Assembly (NCBI GenBank): GCA_034406715.1
Contig: CP137877.1
Coordinates: 496,001 to 560,000 of the forward strand
Length of the DNA stretch: 64,000 bases
Reading direction: 5' to 3'
Source of the DNA: Rhodotorula mucilaginosa
Lineage: Eukaryota > Basidiomycota > Microbotryomycetes > Sporidiobolales > Sporidiobolaceae
Both the position numbers and the translations under genes were made by a program. Below the pieces are notes generated by a model, which was not told the origin of the DNA, searched no databases, and saw only the letters and a program-made list of their open reading frames with translations. Shown here one piece after another: positions 43,974 to 55,244 of this stretch (position 1 is its first letter; the number at the start of each line of letters is the position of its first letter).

Positions 43974-46429
43974 ATGATGACCACCGCTACGCCGACCGCC
44001 GTTGTCCCACTCGAGCTCTCGGAACTCGCCAAACCGCTCCCCGCTGCTCTCGCCGCTTTCCGAGGCCGTGTCGTCGACCTGCGCCCATTCTCGGCCCATA
44101 CCCAGCTCGCGCAGTTCACCCTAGCTTCCATAGGAACCCCCACAGACCAGCAGGCGCGCGCAGTCGTCGAAATCAAGGGAGCTTGGGCTGAGAACGCTTG
44201 CAAGAGAATCACCAAGGGCGACGTGCTCGTCTTGACGACCAAGGGAGTCACGCTTTTGAACGCGCACGATGATACCGAGGCAAAGAGACCCGCCCGCCTT
44301 CGCTTCAATGACGGCATGACCGGCTGGATCCAACATCGAGACGGAACCGAAGACCTCATCTCGTACCCACGTGAGTCTCATGCATTCCCGCTTCAAGGCG
44401 ATGCCTCTCAAGCTGACTTGATATCTCTGCTTACTTTACGATACAGCATCATCAAAGAAACGAAGCGCACAAGTAGAGGCGCCGAGGAAAGCGGAAAACA
44501 AACGGGTTGCGCAAGCCGCTGCTGCAGAGTCGACTGGTGTTGGAGGCGCAGGCGTCACCGCTGTACCGGCCTCCAGCACGAGGGACGCACACGCGTCTGC
44601 GTCAACTGAGCGGCGGACGGCAGTATCTGTCCAGAATAAACCGTCGTCCCGTGCCGTCGGGAAAGCGCCCTCGTCGACTCGCCCGTCCGCAGCCGAACCA
44701 GGCTCTCGTACCGCTTCAAACGCACCGCCGGTGTCAGCGCCGGCCGTCAACCAGGACTCGGTCACGTCATTGACGACGACGACGACGGACGCGATCGCGA
44801 TCGCGATCGCGGAACCAGTCAAGTCGGTCGTCCACAGCGCGCCGGGAGAAGGTTCGCGGTCGAGGAAACGGCAACGGCGGGAGGAAGCGCTCGGTTGGGG
44901 GCTCGAGACAGTAAGCCTCACTCTTCCTGATCTTGTTGCTGTGCGCTACACTGCAAAATTAACCTGCCCCGATCGTCCGTGCAGGAGAACGGTGTCGCGT
45001 ATCAATCGCTCGCGCAAGTCGCCAAAGTCGTCCACGCAAGCGAAGCTTCAACCTTGCAGAGCAAGCGGACTTCGATCATTGCGCTCGTCACGCATGCAGG
45101 TCATCCATACCCACCGAAAGAAGGCGCACGAATCGCCAGTGAGTCATGGCACGGTGTCGATTGTCTGGCAAGCGGTCGTAGATGCTGGGCTGACGCAGAA
45201 TGTTGCACGAACAAGATTGGTATCGCCAACTCCGGATCGCCGACCCGACCCGGGAGGAAGAGGCAGTCGAGCTACAATGGTACGCCACGACGGAGGGTGG
45301 GTTGCCGCAAGTCGAAGTCGGCCAGGTCTTGCTCGTCCGCCATCTGCACGTAAGTCGCTCTGACATGTTCTGCCAGAACAGACATGTACTCCTCACCAGT
45401 ACTCATGCTTTTTCTCAAACACTCGCAGGTCCGGAAACTTGCAAGTTCAGCACCGATGCTACTCTGCGGATCGTTCTCGAAACTCGCCCACGCAGTGTTC
45501 GACCCGGATTCTCTCTTGCGCGCTCGCCGTGCCGCAATGACAAAGAACGCCGAACAGTCCGCGCCGCAACCGATGGAGGACGTTACGCATCCGGATCGAC
45601 TGATGGTCACGCCCGATGCGCAAGAGACTGCATACGCTACTCGCATGGCCGAATGGGCTTCTAGGACGAAGATCCTTTCGGCGGGTATCGATACGGCGAG
45701 TGGGGCTAAATCGTATGCGGCGGCGACAGATTCAAGGGCCACGAATGGTGCTATCATGCCTCCGGTGGTCGTCAAGCCTCAGCGACCCCTCCTCCGCATC
45801 GGCGAGATCGTCGAGGGGCAATTCTGCGATTTGCTCGGGATGGCAAGTAGCTCGAATCTATTCTTGATCGCTTGCGCCCATGCTGACCACGGTTCATCCT
45901 CACAGGTCATCAAATTCCACACACCTCGCGCTCTCGGCACATTGCCTTCCAACATAGCTGCCTCTCTCTATCTGACCGACTACACCCCTCATCCTCTCTT
46001 ACACGACTACCCGGACCCTTCACCCGTCACCCTTCCCGGTCGCCTCACCTTCCAAGTCTCCCTCTTCGGCTCGACAGCCGCCCCCTTGGCGCCCTTACTC
46101 GATCCGCGCACGGGCGAAACGAAACGAGGTCGACTCGTCTGGATTCGGAACGTCCGCGTCAAATTGAACCCGCACAATGAGCTCGAGGGCACGGTGATGG
46201 AGGATACGAATCCGAGGTTCCGTGCGAAAGTGAGCGTGGAGGTGATCGACATGAGGAGGAAGGACCATCAGGAGAAATGGGGCGACCGGGCGAAAGAGTT
46301 TCAGAAGTCAGTGAAGACTATTCCGGCTATCAAGTCTCACTGCCTATCCTTGCTGACTTCCCTGCGCATAGGCGTCATCGCGATTACTGGTCCGCTCGCA
46401 GCTTGATCGGCGGCAAGGCGCACGTCTAA
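43974..46429 (+). CDS. POT1-like telomere end-binding protein, paralog A
   Basis: Starts at ATG 43974 with an N-terminal domain (VVDLRPFSAHTQLAQFTLAS, ENACKRITKGDVLVLTT, LRFNDGMTGWIQ) that looks like an extra OB fold. After a low-complexity Ser/Thr/Ala linker comes the telomere-binding OB1: YQSLAQVAKVV, TSIIALVTHAGHPYPPKEG, WYRQLRIADPT, VEVGQVLLVRHLHV and SFSKLAHAVFDP. OB2 follows: RIGEIVEGQFCDLLGM, the ssDNA strand SLYLTDYTPHPLLHDYPDP, FQVSLFG, RLVWIRNVRVKLN and WGDRAKEFQKRHRDYWSAR. The protein stops soon after, GGKAHV. It therefore lacks the C-terminal OB3/zinc domain used by POT1 to bind TPP1, which paralog B at 61295 has. POT1 proteins coat the 3' telomeric overhang. Role as a telomere protein is inferred from family. 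Confidence 0.82.
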
Positions 46430-46872
46430 GCAATTATCCCGCTTTTCACTGATTCTGCGGCTGGCTCGAGCACGAACCGTGGAGGTCCGTCCGCTTCGCA
46501 CCGCTCATGCCTGCAGCTATGTGCAATCCATCTTCGGCTCGTATGATTTCCGACGCTCGAGTTTCACGCTCTTACAGTACGTTGACAACAGCCTGCCTGC
46601 TTCAAGATGGAGGGAGGCGCGAGCGTCGCCGATCACTTTTTTGCGCACGCACCCCGCCCGCTTCTCCTCCAGCTTGTTACTCGTTCTTGTCCTTTGCCCT
46701 CTCCCGATTCCTGTGCGCGCTTGCTGGTGGAGCTTATGCTCGTACGACTCCTCCTGCAACCAGGCGCTGGAGACCGACTCGGTGTCTTTAGCTCCGCTCT
46801 TCAAGCTGTCAGTCTCGCTCTCTCGCACTCGAGCCGTCGTTCAACATAACCGACAACTTCAGGCGTTCGAGA
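46430..46872. other. Promoter spacer of the beta-trefoil gene
   Basis: A 443-bp CT-rich spacer between two plus-strand genes. No gene was recognised. Confidence 0.5.
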
Positions 46873-48002
46873 ATGCTACGCTCGGCTTTGAGCGTGTTAC
46901 TGCTGTCGCTCCTCGCCTGCGCTGGATTGGCGAGCGGCAAAAAGACGGGCAAGGTTCTGACCACGAACAAGAGACAAGCCGCCGCCCTCCGTACGTGTGC
47001 CGTTCGTCCCTGTGTTTCTGCGTGATTCTAGAGCTGATCTGGAGCCATTCCACCTTTGATGGTGTGCAGAGGCCGCTGCGGTTCGTTTGAAGCCGGGACA
47101 CTACGTCTTTCAGAACGTCAAGACGAAGCAGAAGCTGGTGAGTTATCGGACGTGTCAATCGTGTCAATCAACAAGACGAATCGTAACAGCTCTTCATGAT
47201 GACTCAATTCTGATTGCCTGTCTCACAGCTCTACACTGCGAAGGGGAATCACGTTCATCCAGCGAAGAAGGGCAGTGCGGCGGCCGTCACTGTTCACCAG
47301 GACAAGGGCGTAGCGTGGCATCGAATCGCATTCGGCCCCAAGTCAGTCTACATGGGCTTCATCACTATGCTTCGAACCCAGCACTGGCGCTACTTGCGAG
47401 GCTGGAGAAGCTATAAGTACAACGCCTAGACTGACTAGGTTTGCCGCCCTCGCAGGCACAAATGCCTCTCGTCCGCCTGGGGTGGTAAAGGTAACAACGC
47501 CGCCGTGATGTACGTGTGCGCCACTGGCGCCAAAGCCAAGACGACGACGCTCGAAAAGACCAAGCAGTGGTTTCTCTTCGTCCCCGTCTCGAAACCGACC
47601 GCCGTTGCCCGACCTGACTCGTACGCAAACCGCGTCCTCCTGGCCGCTCAGGCCGACGCGATCAGAACTCGCGCCAAGAAGGTGGCCAAACAGAGGAAGA
47701 GTTTCCATAGACGGTTGGCGAGGCGTGGGCGGGGAAGTGGGAAGAGCAAGATCAAGATCGTCACGGGCGGGACTTTTTACATCATACCGTGCGTCGGCGA
47801 GTACGCTTACAGATATCTTCCGTCAGGACGCGCTAATCGAAAGCCCTTGCTCTCCGCGGTATGCAGCACGGATCACCTTCTCGACCGCGCCAGTGCGCTG
47901 ACCGGAGGGCGCATCACAACCCGCGGCGTCAGGAATACGCAGCTCAAGAACTGGAAGAAGGGCGACAAATCCCAACAGTGGAAGGTCATCCGGGTCAAGT
48001 GA
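46873..48002 (+). CDS. Predicted secreted beta-trefoil (ricin-B-like fold) protein of unknown function
   Basis: ATG 46873 opens a clear signal peptide (MLRSALSVLLLSLLACAGLA, then SGKK). Spliced exons then give repeats typical of a carbohydrate-binding-module-13-like beta-trefoil: LKPGHYVFQNVKTKQKL, LYTAKGNHVHP, HRIAFGP, HKCLSSAWGGKGNNAAV, WFLFVPV, and after a long basic insert (KVAKQRKSFHRRLARRGRG) a last lobe with GTFYIIP, GGRITTRGVRN and SQQWKVIRV. The final Q-x-W and the GxYxxxN lobes support the fold. Aromatic sugar-contact residues are not clear, so sugar binding is not certain. The Arg/Lys-rich insert could bind acidic polymers or wall glycans. I cannot name a family member. Four or five short exons are present. 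Confidence 0.6.
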
Positions 48003-48614
48003 GCGACGCAGCTTTCCGACGGCTCAGGTTTTCTGTTTTCACGCGAGGTCGGCAGCTGCGGGTTCCAGCCATCGCGCTGCGCTCGCTTCCTGTACAGTCT
48101 CTACTTTCGTCTTTCCCTTGTCGTATACTTTGCTCACCGTAATTTGGAGTTTATACCCTTACCACCGCGGCGCGTGCGCCTCGTCGTAGCCGTGCATGCG
48201 ATTGCTGCAACACTTCCATTACTTTCTGTGAATTAGCACGCCTCGCCGGAGTCAATTCCGAGTGAACGTCGACGGCTTCTCTACCTGAACCAGCGCACAT
48301 AGAGAGATTCCAAACCTCTGAGCGACGATAGAATGAGCAAAGAGAACTCAGAGGTGTTTCCCGTCAATTCAGGTTTTTGCCGGTGCTCTTCTTCGCATTC
48401 TACTCAGTCCCTCGGAATTTGTCGATCGGGTCAGCCGAGCATCGGATTGCTCTAGTCGGTCTGTTCGCGCAGCGGAAATAAGCCCACCTTTTTGTGCCTC
48501 AAATTTTCCCTTTTTCCTGCAGTTGCCCAAAAGCGAACGTCGTCCAACTCCTTCTCCCCGCTATACACACTCTCCGCTCGGCGTGACCTGCGCTCCTTGG
48601 TAATCGGCTGCAAA
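48003..48614. other. Promoter spacer of SWD2
   Basis: A 612-bp spacer between plus-strand genes, without convincing frames. It carries the SWD2 promoter and leader. Confidence 0.5.
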
Positions 48615-50463
48615 ATGGACGCCCAAGCGACTGCGTCCACGTCGGCGACGCCGCTGCCGACTACCCTGCCGTCTTCCGTCTCGCTCTCGCCAAAAATCAT
48701 GGCAAGTCAACCGCACCTCCCAGCGTCTAGCGTATCCTGAAATCTGACTTGCATCCGGCTTTACAGAGTACCTTCAAGCCGGCCAAGATCTACAAGAGCC
48801 ACAACGTGCCCGGCAAGAGCTTCACCAGCCTCGACTTTGATGACCGCGGCGACTGGCTCATCACAGCAGGAGAAGACGAGTCGATGCAGCTGTTTGACGT
48901 GCGGACTGGCAAGTAAGCTCAGCGCCGAATTTGGCTGCAGCTTGGATGCTCACAAGTGCTGCTGAAAGCGGATGCTGATTCCCTCACCCCACTTGGTTCG
49001 CACGGCGCCTCCTCCCAGGCACCAGAAGCAGCTCTATTCGAAAAAGTACGGCGTGCACCTCGCCCGATTCACGCACAAGAGTACCGCCGTCATCTACGCG
49101 TCAACAAAGGAGAACGGTGCGCTCCACCCAAATCCGACACTGGAAAGGACTCGCCCGTGTTGACCGGAACCTCATTCGCAGACGACATCCGATACCTCAG
49201 CTTGCATGACAACAGCTATCTGCGGTACTTCAAGGGTCACAAGAAGAAGTGCGTGCTCGCCCTTGCCTCTGTACAAATGCCGGACGGAGCTGACGTGTTG
49301 CTGGTGCCGAAACGCAGGGTCGTTTCGCTCGCCATGTCACCGCAAGACGATACGTTTCTTTCGGCCGCGCGCGACGATACTGTTCGGCTATGGGACTTGC
49401 GAGCGCCGAGCGCGCAGGTGAGTCAATTCGTCCTCCCCGAGAAAAGCCGTCCCAGCACTGGGCTGACTGCTCGCGTGACGGTACGCAGGGCCTGTTGAAC
49501 ATTGCCGGGCATCCTTGCGTCGCCTACGACCCTTCCGGGACCGTCTTTGCTGTCGCTCTGAATCTCCGCTCGACCATCATGATGTACGACGTCAAGCAGT
49601 TCGACAAGCAACCGTTCCTCTGCGTCCACATTGACGATCCGGTCCTGCCCTCGAGGGCCTTCCCGCCGCGAACACCCGTCATGACGAGCCTGAGTTTCAG
49701 TAACGATGGGAAATGGTTGCTCGTCGGGACTTCGGGCGACGTGCACTACGTTCTCGATTCTTTCGACGGCGGAGTTCTCGCGCGGTTAGAAAGTAAGAAG
49801 CTGTCCTTCAGGAGAAGACGCCCAAGCTGATCCCGCCGAGTCTGTTGTACAGTGCCTCCGGAACAGATCGCGACTGGACTGGAGCGAGAAATTGCGCGAC
49901 CTTACGAACGCCCGATGGAACCCGCCGCAGGATTGTCTTCTGAAGAAGTCTCTTGGTCTCCCGATGGCCGCTACGTCGTTTCCGGTTCGTTCCCCTTCCT
50001 CACCCACTCTCGAAAAAAACTCACAAAGCTGATCTATCATCCATCCACAGGCTCGATAGACGGACGCCTCCTGATCTGGGATTTCGCCCCTCCCGAATCG
50101 GAGCGACAGTCCCTCTACCCCGATCGACCGAAACCGGGCCGCGATTGTACTCTCCATCCCCTCGTGTGCCTGGCAGGTCATCCGAATGGGCCGAGCCGCG
50201 CCGTCGCTTTCAATCCGAGATCGGCGATGATTGCTAGTGCGGGCTTTGAACTGGTGAGTGCTTCTGTCTGCCGGGCACAGGGGTTTGGAGCCAGTCGCCC
50301 CGGCGAGGGTACCAAGCTCGCGCTTTTGTGACATCCGTTGCAGAGCCACTCACACCCCATTTCGGATCCTTCTCGCAGGCGTTCTGGCTTCCGGATCTGA
50401 AGCAAGCGGGCCTCGTCAAGCCGACCGAAGAACCTCGAGCCTCCGACTCACAGACGGAATAGC
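48615..50463 (+). CDS. SWD2: WD40 protein Swd2/WDR82 of COMPASS and the polyadenylation complex
   Basis: Starts at ATG 48615; after a short Ser/Thr leader the protein reads [20 protein letters not shown] and [22 protein letters not shown] repeats follow: [29 protein letters not shown] with [39 protein letters not shown] and [45 protein letters not shown], and [12 protein letters not shown]. The order and the [22 protein letters not shown] block are those of Swd2. The protein joins the Set1 histone H3K4 methyltransferase (COMPASS) and the APT part of the cleavage and polyadenylation factor. An insert separates the last repeats. The gene ends ASDSQTE. It converges with VMA6, with 144 bp between stops. 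Confidence 0.9.
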
Positions 50464-50607
50464 GGAAACGGAAAGACTGGAAGATCTTCCCGAAGTGAAG
50501 GCAATGGACGGAAGTGAGATTTACAGAAGACAACGAAAAGAGGGAGAGGGAAAAGAAGTGTACATCTGGAACGGAGAGACGAGGAGTGGAGGACGGGACA
50601 GGCCCCT

Positions 50608-52156
50608 TCAGAACGTCGGGATGAAGTCGCTAAAGTTGGGAAGTTCAAGGCCAGAGGTCAGGTTTGTCGCAGCAAACGGGACGGGTTTCGTGAAAGAAAG
50701 AGGGGAGGGGGACAACGTACTTGATCCGGTCTTTTGCGTTCTGGGCGATACATTCCGCGATCCAAGTCAAGCTGCGGATCTCTTGCTCCTTGAGTTTGAA
50801 GAACGCATAAAAGACGCCGAGTTGGAACTGCTGCAGGAACGCGAGCTTGTTCAGGTGCACCTCGTGTTGGAAAAAGTGGTCCTCCAGACTCGAGGCGACA
50901 TCACCGCCCCCTCCTCCTCCTCCGGACATATGTCCTTGTGTGGACGAGTCGGTTCCGGTTGAAGACGGGTCGAGGAAAGCTCGGTACTCCACGAACGGGT
51001 CCAACACGGCCTTGACCTGGTCCATATCGTCCGCCCGCGCGAGCGCCATCGTCCCCGCGGGATACAACCTCCCCAACCGGGGCAAGAGTTGACCGCGCTG
51101 TTCCTTGGTCAACGAGGTGCCGAACGAGTTGATCGTGATGTTGAGAGAACGGCGGTCGGCTTCAAAGTTGAGGATCGGGGACATGACGTCGCTGGTCGGG
51201 GCGCCGAGCGACATGACGAACGAGTGGAAATCTTCGAGGTAGGAGCGGTACAGCTGCGGGGGCGGGGGGGGGGGGGGGGGGCGGGCGCGCGCGTCGGGAG
51301 GGTTGATCAGATCTGTCAGGACTGAGTACTTTCGGGGGGGAAGTGCCTTGGAGACCCAGAATCTCCACGCGGCCGAATGTTTCAGAAAGAAGAGAAGACG
51401 CACCGTATTCCGAATGATTTCAATGTTGAGCTCGTCGAGATCTTGCGCCGACAGGCAGTCTCGGAAGTACGGCGCTGCCCTCACACACGACGCAATCAAA
51501 CGTCAGGTCTGGTTGAGGTTCAATCCGGCAATCCGGGAGAGAGAGAGGAAAAAAAAAAGGAAAGGGCGCCGTACCGAGCGGCGTCTCGACGAGGACCGTG
51601 TTGTACAGCTCGTCGACGTTGGTGGCGACGCAGAGGGCGGGCATGGTCTCGAACGTTCCGAGCGGGTGGCACCGCTCGAGGAGGTCGTGCGTGTCTCGTT
51701 CGTGCAGGGTTCCCGAGATGAGGAGGATAATGTTGTCAATCATGTAGGCGTACCTGGTTGGGGCGGGCGGGCGGGCGGGGAAGTCAGTTTCTTCTCTCCT
51801 TTGGCGTCTTTCTCCTCGAAATCACCGGTAAATCGAACGCGACTCTGGGAGGGAACGCACGTCATGTAGTCGAGAAACCTTTTCAAGTTGCCCGTGGCGT
51901 TGGAGCGGATATAGTTGAACTCGTCGACCATTCTCTGGGTGGCGCGTTCGGCAATGGTCGAAGTCGAGATGGGCGGGGTCTCGTTGGCGAGAAAGTTGCC
52001 ATAGTCGGTCGCGGTCAACTGCATCTTGAAGTCGTCGAGCGACTCGCACTGGGTCAGGTTCGAGTACTGGGCCTGGGTGAGGAGGCCGGCTTTGAAGCCG
52101 CGGAGAACGCCTTCGAGGTAGCCCGAGTGCGAGTTGAAGAAGAGGGCTTCGGTCAT
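50608..52156 (-). CDS. VMA6: V-type ATPase subunit d
   Basis: Starts at ATG 52156-52154, [18 protein letters not shown] onward, and ends with the family C-terminus NAKDRINDFIPTF. Blocks in order are [20 protein letters not shown] with [106 protein letters not shown], and [20 protein letters not shown] with [16 protein letters not shown]. Subunit d couples the V1 stalk to the V0 ring in the vacuolar proton pump. A Gly-rich insert of about 20 residues sits before the last helices. The intron before LYRSYLED has an 18-base homopolymer in its acceptor (51264-51281, G on the plus strand). Start and end are well supported. Confidence 0.93.
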
Positions 52157-52766
52157 GGTTGCGGGTAGTGCTGGACTGGACAAGAGAACAGAGACTGCGG
52201 GTCAGCCGGAAAAGACCGTTTGTATCAGCGGCGAGGCTTGGGGGAGTGGGAGAGAGCACCACATCGACCCCCGTCGTCGGTCTCGGCGGTGATCCGGGGC
52301 AACGAGGCCCGGTGCGCTCTCTTGCAAGAAAGAGTGGACTTGCGGTTTTTCTCGCCGTCGAATGTAGGAGCGCGGGTCAAGTATCGACAGAGAGGAGGAG
52401 CCTGATGATGATGACGATCGAGCGGAGAGAGCAGGAGAGGGAGAGCAGCCGGGATGGGCCGGGGCGAGCGAGCAAAGAGTCGGCTATACGATCTCGCTAT
52501 GGCACGTACGCGGCTGACCTCTTTGTCGAGAGTGACCGGGAACGAGACCCGTCCTCGTCTCGCTCGTCTCTCTCTCTCTCTCTCTCTCTCCTCTCGGACC
52601 AACCGTTGCGTGCTCTCCTGTTCGATTGGCTCAAGCCGAGACCGCAAGACACCTAGCTCTAGCCGGACTACCCCCACATCAGCTCAACCAGGCACACTGG
52701 TCCCAAGGAGTCAAGAACCGCCTCCCCTTCCCTTCCCCCCACCTCGCGACTCGCAGTCAACCCAAG
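52157..52766. promoter_or_regulatory. Divergent promoter of VMA6 and the Cdc25-like gene
   Basis: A 610-bp spacer between divergent starts. It includes a (TC)n run near 52568-52592 and CT-rich stretches suited to a fungal promoter. No gene was recognised. Confidence 0.45.
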
Positions 52767-53579
52767 ATGGACTACCGCTTCATTAACCACGACGAGCTCG
52801 TCGATATCATCCGAACAAAAACTGCCGGTCAGGATTACCAGATCGTAGACGTCAGAGGTACAGTCGGCGGCGGGCGTCATCTTCTCTCTTTGACAGGACT
52901 GCCGCTGACCCGACAAGCCCTATCCAGATGACGACTACAGAGGCGGCAACATGCAAGTCCCTCCCGATTCCTCCTGCTTGACGCCGGAACCTCCCCACCC
53001 TGACCCTCGATGAACTGCGCCACCCAACAGCAAAGGCGCCCTCCGCGCCCCTTCAGAACAAAGAACCGACCAATCCGTCCAGGACCTCGTCTCGCGCCTC
53101 GAGGACGTCCCGCGCGTCATTTTTCACTGCACCCTCTCGCAAGTCAGGGGTCCGAAAGCTGCCAGGATCTATGCCGAGGCGAGGAGGGAGAAGGAGCGAG
53201 ATGAGGCTGCGAGGGGGGCACCACAAGCTGTTGGCGGTACCGTCTCGGATGAGGGAAAGAGCGCCGACGCGGGGAAAGAATCGGCAGTAGCCACGAGCGT
53301 CGATCCGTTCGAGACTGCAAAGGCGACAGCAGCAGCAGCGGCGGCGTCTTCCTCCCTATTGCGGCAAGAAGTGCTCGTCCTCCGCGACGGCTTCCAAGGC
53401 TGGCAAGGGCTCTACAGAGTGCGTGTCTCCTCTCTCTCCTTTTCTTGTGTGTGCCTCTAGCTGGGAATGACCTCGTGCTGACCCCGCTTTCTTTTTTAAC
53501 CTCTCCTGGTCGAGCGCAGAAAGATCCCGACTTGGTCGAGAACTTTGACGTCAATGTCTGGCAAGAGTACTCGCCGTAG
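52767..53579 (+). CDS. Cdc25/Acr2-type rhodanese-fold phosphatase (Ych1/Ibp1-like)
   Basis: Starts at ATG 52767, MDYRFINHDELVDIIRTK, followed by QDYQIVDVRDDDYRGGNIKG and the active site VIFHCTLSQVRGPKAARIYA. The HC-x5-R loop (HCTLSQVR) is the signature of Cdc25-like rhodanese phosphatases and of arsenate reductases; the SQxRGP form matches Ych1 and Ibp1. The protein ends LRDGFQGWQGLY then NFDVNVWQEYSP. Between the catalytic helix and the last strand is an insert of about 50 Ala/Glu/Ser-rich residues absent from yeast Ych1. Exons are short, with one small exon between 52929 and 52953. The role may be a small protein or arsenate phosphatase; the sequence does not tell. Confidence 0.8.
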
Positions 53580-53896
53580 CCAAGCCACTTCGTGCCTCAC
53601 GAGAATGCACGGCCAGTTGCTGCAATTCCCGATGCTTTATTTCCCTTACAGACCTCGAGTCCGGAGGCGAAACACCAGCTACTGGGAGTTGAAGTTCCGG
53701 AGCATGTTCCTCGGAAGATGCTGCCCTTGACTCGCCTCAGTAGAAATGGCACATGGTAGAGATGTGACTGCTATACCCCTTCTGTCGAGTATTAGCAGCT
53801 GTTGTTGTCGCGGAAATTTCTGCCTCTCAGTTCGATTCGTGAATTTCCGGGAGAACTTTGGCTTCGCTTCCTTCATCTCGCTCTCTCGATCAAAGA
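53580..53896. other. Promoter spacer of CAB5
   Basis: A 317-bp spacer with lower GC than its neighbours. No gene was recognised. Confidence 0.5.
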
Positions 53897-54986
53897 ATGC
53901 TCGGTGAGAGGGAAACTCTGGCGTACATGCGCTGTTATCCATGCTGACCCTTGGTCTTTGGACAGTCGTCGGCCTTACAGGAGGGATCGCGAGCGGTCAG
54001 TTTAACCGGGTTGTCCCTCCCCACATAGGCCGCCTCCATCCTCACTCATCACGCAGAGGGGACGAGAGGGGGCCCTGGGCTTTGAATATCCTGACACTGA
54101 ATCTCTGCCTGCCCGCCCGCCCGCCCGCAGGCAAATCGACGGTCAGCAAACAGTTGCAGGCGCACGGCGTCCCCGTCATCGACCTCGACGTCCTCGCCCG
54201 CGTCGCCGTCGAACCCGACTCGTACGCCCTCTCGGCCCTCGTCGCCCACTTCGGTCCCCAAATCCTCCAACCGGACACCAAGTCGCTCGACCGCGAAAAG
54301 TTGGGCCGGATCGTGTTTGGGAACGAAAAAGAGCGCAAGGTGTTGAACTCGATTGTGCACCCGGCCGTCAGGAGGTTGTTGGCGTGGGAGTTGGTCAAGG
54401 CTTGGATGAGGGGTGAGAGGGTCTGCGTCGTCGATGCGCCGCTCTTGATTGAGGCCGGCCTCTGGAAAATGTGCGGCGCCATCATCGTCGTCTACTGGTG
54501 CGTTTCAATTGCCGCTCGCTTCCTTTCGCTGCATTCGGGGACTGGCTCTCGATATCCTTGATTTCCAAGCGAGTGGACGACGACGATTGATCCTTTTGAC
54601 TCGCGGCGGACAGCTCCGAGATTCTCCAACTGCAACGCCTCCGGTCCCGGAACGACCTCTCGCTCTCGGACGCCCAAGCCCGCCTCTCGTCCCAACTCCC
54701 CCTCCACACCAAACTCAAATACGCCGACTACGTGATCGACAACTCGGGGCCCGTCGCCGACCTCTCGGCCCAAGTCGATCGTGTCGTCGACAGGTTGCAC
54801 CGCCGAGCGGGCTGGAGTTGGATCATCAGTTGGATCGTACCCCCCGTGGGCATCATTCGCGCCGCGTTGAGAGTCGGGTGGAGGTTGTGGATCCAAGGGG
54901 TTGGCAAGGACAAGGGGAGGTCGACGCGAGGTGAACGCAAACCCGAAGAGATCGAGTTGCGGGATCGGAGATCTCGGTCGTCTTGA
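53897..54986 (+). CDS. CAB5: Dephospho-CoA kinase
   Basis: The true start is ATG 53897, in a 7-nt first coding exon (53897-53903) that joins 53966 to read MLVVGLTGGIASG. The next intron falls inside the P-loop, then GKSTVSKQLQAHGVPVIDLD completes it. Further family motifs are FGPQIL, LDREKLGRIVFGNEKERKVLN, IVHPAVRRLLAWELVK, VCVVDAPLLIEAGLWKMCG and, after a third intron, LQLQRLRSRNDLSLSDAQAR with YADYVIDNSGP. The enzyme phosphorylates the ribose 3'-OH of dephospho-CoA, the last step of CoA synthesis. After the kinase domain a hydrophobic segment (WSWIISWIVPPVGIIRAALR) and a basic tail follow, suggesting membrane association as in other fungal Cab5 proteins. An in-frame ATG at 53941 would lack the first strand, so it was rejected. 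Confidence 0.93.
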
Positions 54987-55244
54987 TTGCGGCCATGTGC
55001 TTGTCTCTCTCTCTCTGGTCGTGTGGCGTCCTCTCTGAATGACCCACCCCCGACCCTTTACACCTCCCTCTGCTCTCTGTTGTAGCTAATCTTCCTCCGG
55101 GTTCGTTTTCCTTGTTGCCATGCTTTCCCTGCGATCTAATCTTACGCCACACACCTCACACACCTCACGCAAGCTTGTTCAGAGTTGCCAATGTGCAATG
55201 TATGCTAGAGGACGAGACTACACAAGGGGAAGAGCGCTCCTCCC

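Noticed and set aside
53941-53963. CAB5 start at ATG 53941
   Set aside because: It would remove the first beta-strand MLVVGLTGG. The 7-nt exon at 53897 restores it.
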